Origin: Prevotella sp. UBA4268
Lineage (GTDB): Bacteria > Bacteroidota > Bacteroidia > Bacteroidales > Bacteroidaceae
Assembly: GCA_002395135.1 (NCBI GenBank)
Contig: DGWC01000001.1
Span: 331-44,075 of the forward strand
Length of the DNA stretch: 43,745 nt
Direction of reading: 5' to 3'
In this document: positions 43,505-43,745 of the stretch, in pieces
Layout of the letters: each line of letters begins with the position of its first letter
Numbering within the stretch: the first letter of the stretch is position 1
Notes under the pieces: generated by a model
Database searches by the model: none
Seen by the model: the letters and a program-made list of their open reading frames with translations, nothing else
Told to the model about the DNA's origin: nothing
Made by a program: the position numbers and the translations under genes

Positions 43505-43745
<241 letters not shown>

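Overview
This window is a chromosomal segment from a member of the Bacteroidota, most likely Prevotella sensu lato (Prevotellaceae). The evidence is the repeated use of the Bacteroidota promoter (a -7 box TAnnTTTG, in several cases with TTTG 19-22 bp upstream), few Shine-Dalgarno sequences, a 2551-residue SprA (type IX secretion translocon) behind ruvA, a DUF4332 protein, a PagL-like outer-membrane protein and a PIF1-HRDC-HTH_40 helicase. The genus is inferred. No rRNA, tRNA, IS element, integrase or CRISPR array was seen.

Layout. 1-740: the 3' end of an acyl-CoA dehydrogenase, then a strong terminator and an array of 22-bp units. 1273-5049 (minus): an envelope operon, dacB-type carboxypeptidase, MscS/YbdG-type channel, PagL-like protein. 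5269-6858: nadB. 7028-14758: a complete histidine-to-glutamate route (ftcD fused to the cyclodeaminase, hutU, hutH, hutI), split by two small paralogous exported-protein genes on the minus strand. 14784-24664 (minus): ruvA, sprA, PafA-like phosphatase. 24665-25189: a second, longer 22-bp array. 25190-26089: meso-diaminopimelate dehydrogenase. 26186-28542 (minus): an AT-rich BsuBI/PstI-type restriction-modification pair. 28747-31833 (minus): a DUF4332 protein, an exported bleomycin-hydrolase-like peptidase and a lipoprotein. 31966-37721: dxs-trkA-trkH with overlapping ends, then manA. 37730-39564 (minus): a compact ABC-type ATPase coupled to a DUF4435/TOPRIM-like protein. 39652-40575: an EamA transporter. 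A third 22-bp array precedes the helicase (40870-43326), and the window ends in the start of dnaK.

Two observations stand out. First, three intergenic regions carry arrays in which short imperfect palindromes recur at a fixed 22-bp pitch (about 16-bp core, 6-bp linker). The sequence of the palindrome changes between loci and even within one array while the pitch is kept, and some arm changes are compensatory. Second, the ATPase/DUF4435 pair has the composition and gene order of the PARIS anti-phage system, but its ATPase is small. It lies about 10 kb from a restriction-modification system.

Several gene starts were corrected using promoter positions: nadB, ddh, dacB, the lipoprotein, the ATPase and the first small exported protein. 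dxs appears to start at TTG. All functional calls rest on motifs read by eye; no database search was possible.
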